A DNA stretch of 64,000 bases from Bradyrhizobium sp. 138 (GTDB lineage Bacteria; Pseudomonadota; Alphaproteobacteria; Rhizobiales; Xanthobacteraceae). Each line of letters starts with the position of its first letter. The stretch's first letter is position 1. This document shows positions 63,239 through 64,000 of the stretch, piece by piece. The notes beneath the pieces were generated by a model. That model saw nothing but the letters and a program-made list of their open reading frames with translations, was not told the origin of the DNA and did no database searches. The position numbers were made by a program, and so were the translations under genes. The DNA lies in contig NZ_JADPKT010000074.1 of the NCBI RefSeq assembly GCF_023074075.1, forward strand, positions 120,397 to 184,396, read 5' to 3'.

Positions 63239-63865
63239 ATGATGATATCTCACCTGTTCGCCGCCGTTCTCGCCGCGCTCTGTCTGATCGTACCCGCCAT
63301 TGCTGAGGACGCCAATCTGGCAAAACTCGCGCGCGCTTCCGGCACGCCCGACATTCCTGGTCTAAAGATCGTCTGGCTCGCGCCATGGGGCGACGTTCGC
63401 GACGCAAGACCCTGGCGCAACATCATCGTGCACCAGACCGAAGGGCCGGCGGGCTCGGCGCGCGGCGGCGCGCAGGCGCAAGCCAAGGCTCCGACGCGGC
63501 GCGGCGTCACGGTATGGGTCGAGACCGACGGCACGGTCTATTGGGCGGTCGCGGAGAATTTGGTGCCGACCCATGGCGACGGCGCCAACCGCAACGACAA
63601 CAAATATATCGACAACCGCGCGACCTATCGCCAAATCGTGCGCGACAACTCGATCGGGGTCGAGTTCGCCGGCAATTACCCCGACGTGACGACCGGCCCG
63701 ACCGAAGCGCAGGTCGCGGCGTGGCGGATCCTCGTCAAGCTGCTGCGCGCGCGCTACGGCATTCCGCCTGACCGCGTCTATGCCCACAACTGGATCGACT
63801 ACAAGGACGCGCGCTATTGCGAAGGCTGCTGGCTCGCGACCCTGGCGCGGGTGTGGGGGGAGTGA
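63239..63865 (+). CDS. N-acetylmuramoyl-L-alanine amidase (Amidase_2 type)
   Basis: 208 residues with a signal peptide (LFAAVLAALCLIVPAIA). The zinc-amidase core has IIVHQTEGP with His65, VENLVPTHG-like strands, the catalytic region VGVEFAGNYPD and the second ligand pair His183 and Cys194 (AHNWIDYKDARYCEG), as in T7 lysozyme-like enzymes. It cuts the bond between MurNAc and L-Ala in peptidoglycan. Only 24 bases separate it from the cyclase gene, so they may be co-transcribed. Confidence 0.87.
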   Translation: MMISHLFAAVLAALCLIVPAIAEDANLAKLARASGTPDIPGLKIVWLAPWGDVRDARPWRNIIVHQTEGPAGSARGGAQAQAKAPTRRGVTVWVETDGTVYWAVAENLVPTHGDGANRNDNKYIDNRATYRQIVRDNSIGVEFAGNYPDVTTGPTEAQVAAWRILVKLLRARYGIPPDRVYAHNWIDYKDARYCEGCWLATLARVWGE

Positions 63866-63976
63866 CGGCAGCCAGTCACACCGGCTGCGCCATCCAGCAT
63901 CGTAGATTCCATGGGGCGGTGAGCGGGCTCTTTCCGATAGGTTTGGGTTTCCACACTCGAACCATCGGAGAGTCTG

Positions 63977-64000
63977 ATGCAAGCATCGACCGAGAGCACG
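63977..64000 (+). CDS. First eight codons of a further gene (partial)
   Basis: ATG preceded by CGGAGAGTCTG begins MQASTEST and runs out of the window. Too short to identify. The ribosome site and spacing are good, so it is probably a real start. Confidence 0.5.

Overview
The window looks like a chromosomal segment of a Bradyrhizobium-type alphaproteobacterium (Rhizobiales). The reasons are the GC-rich third codon positions, the trxB-lsrB pair, Omp25/31-type porins with Ala-Ala-Asp mature starts, a phasin, a PdhS/PleC-like kinase, a serC-serA operon with an alphaproteobacterial-style leader, a tRNA-His gene without the usual extra 5' G, and many dispersed intergenic palindromes of the kind common in Bradyrhizobium. 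Most of it is core chromosome. This was read by eye; no database search was possible.

Region by region. 1-5 kb: aroE, a secreted OB-fold-like protein, an FMN-dependent alpha-hydroxy-acid dehydrogenase, a 55-residue acidic protein and glmM. 5-10 kb: a fosmidomycin-resistance-type MFS pump, two outer-membrane beta-barrels, a GST and a GNAT. 10-14.5 kb: serC-serA (serine synthesis) and a thiolase. 14.6-21 kb: an HBM-type chemoreceptor, a 1117-residue PAS/histidine kinase and a phasin. 21.4-23.2 kb: tRNA-His followed by a small low-GC island holding an orphan P-loop ATPase and a 97-residue protein, the most transfer-like part of the window. 23.5-29 kb: accessory genes (SnoaL-like, GrlR-like, AEC transporter plus a degenerate copy of its end, orphan ParA, two tiny membrane proteins, a DapA-family gene with a frameshift). 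29-37 kb: a candidate small RNA, lsrB-trxB, an Lrp regulator with palindromic sites, greA and carB. 37-42 kb: a divergent MFS/ArsR pair with twin operators, a tRNA-Cys-like element, a methyltransferase, dps, a cupin and carA. 42-52 kb: yqeY-like gene, epoxide hydrolase, acyl-CoA synthetase, MarR with a long palindrome, an ArsR-SRPBCC operon, an LVIVD-repeat protein, a LysE exporter, an N-formylglutamate amidohydrolase, a gamma-glutamylcyclotransferase and a short chlorite-dismutase-like protein. 52-57 kb: dnaG and rpoD, the macromolecular synthesis pair. 57-64 kb: a lytic transglycosylase, an SDR, a single-domain response regulator, a second LysE exporter, a 22-residue Lys/Ala protein, a diguanylate cyclase, an N-acetylmuramoyl-alanine amidase and the first codons of a further gene.

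How they work together: serC/serA form one biosynthetic operon behind a structured leader; carA and carB encode the two subunits of one enzyme but are 4 kb apart; trxB/lsrB join thiol redox control to its regulator; several local regulators (ArsR at 38.0 kb, Lrp at 31.6 kb, MarR at 45.5 kb, ArsR at 47.7 kb) sit next to clear inverted repeats that are probably their own operators. No CRISPR array, insertion sequence or prophage was seen. The best candidates for undescribed biology are the tRNA-His-linked ATPase island, the tRNA-Cys-like element with an enlarged anticodon loop, and the short promoter-to-terminator transcription unit at 29.0-29.2 kb.
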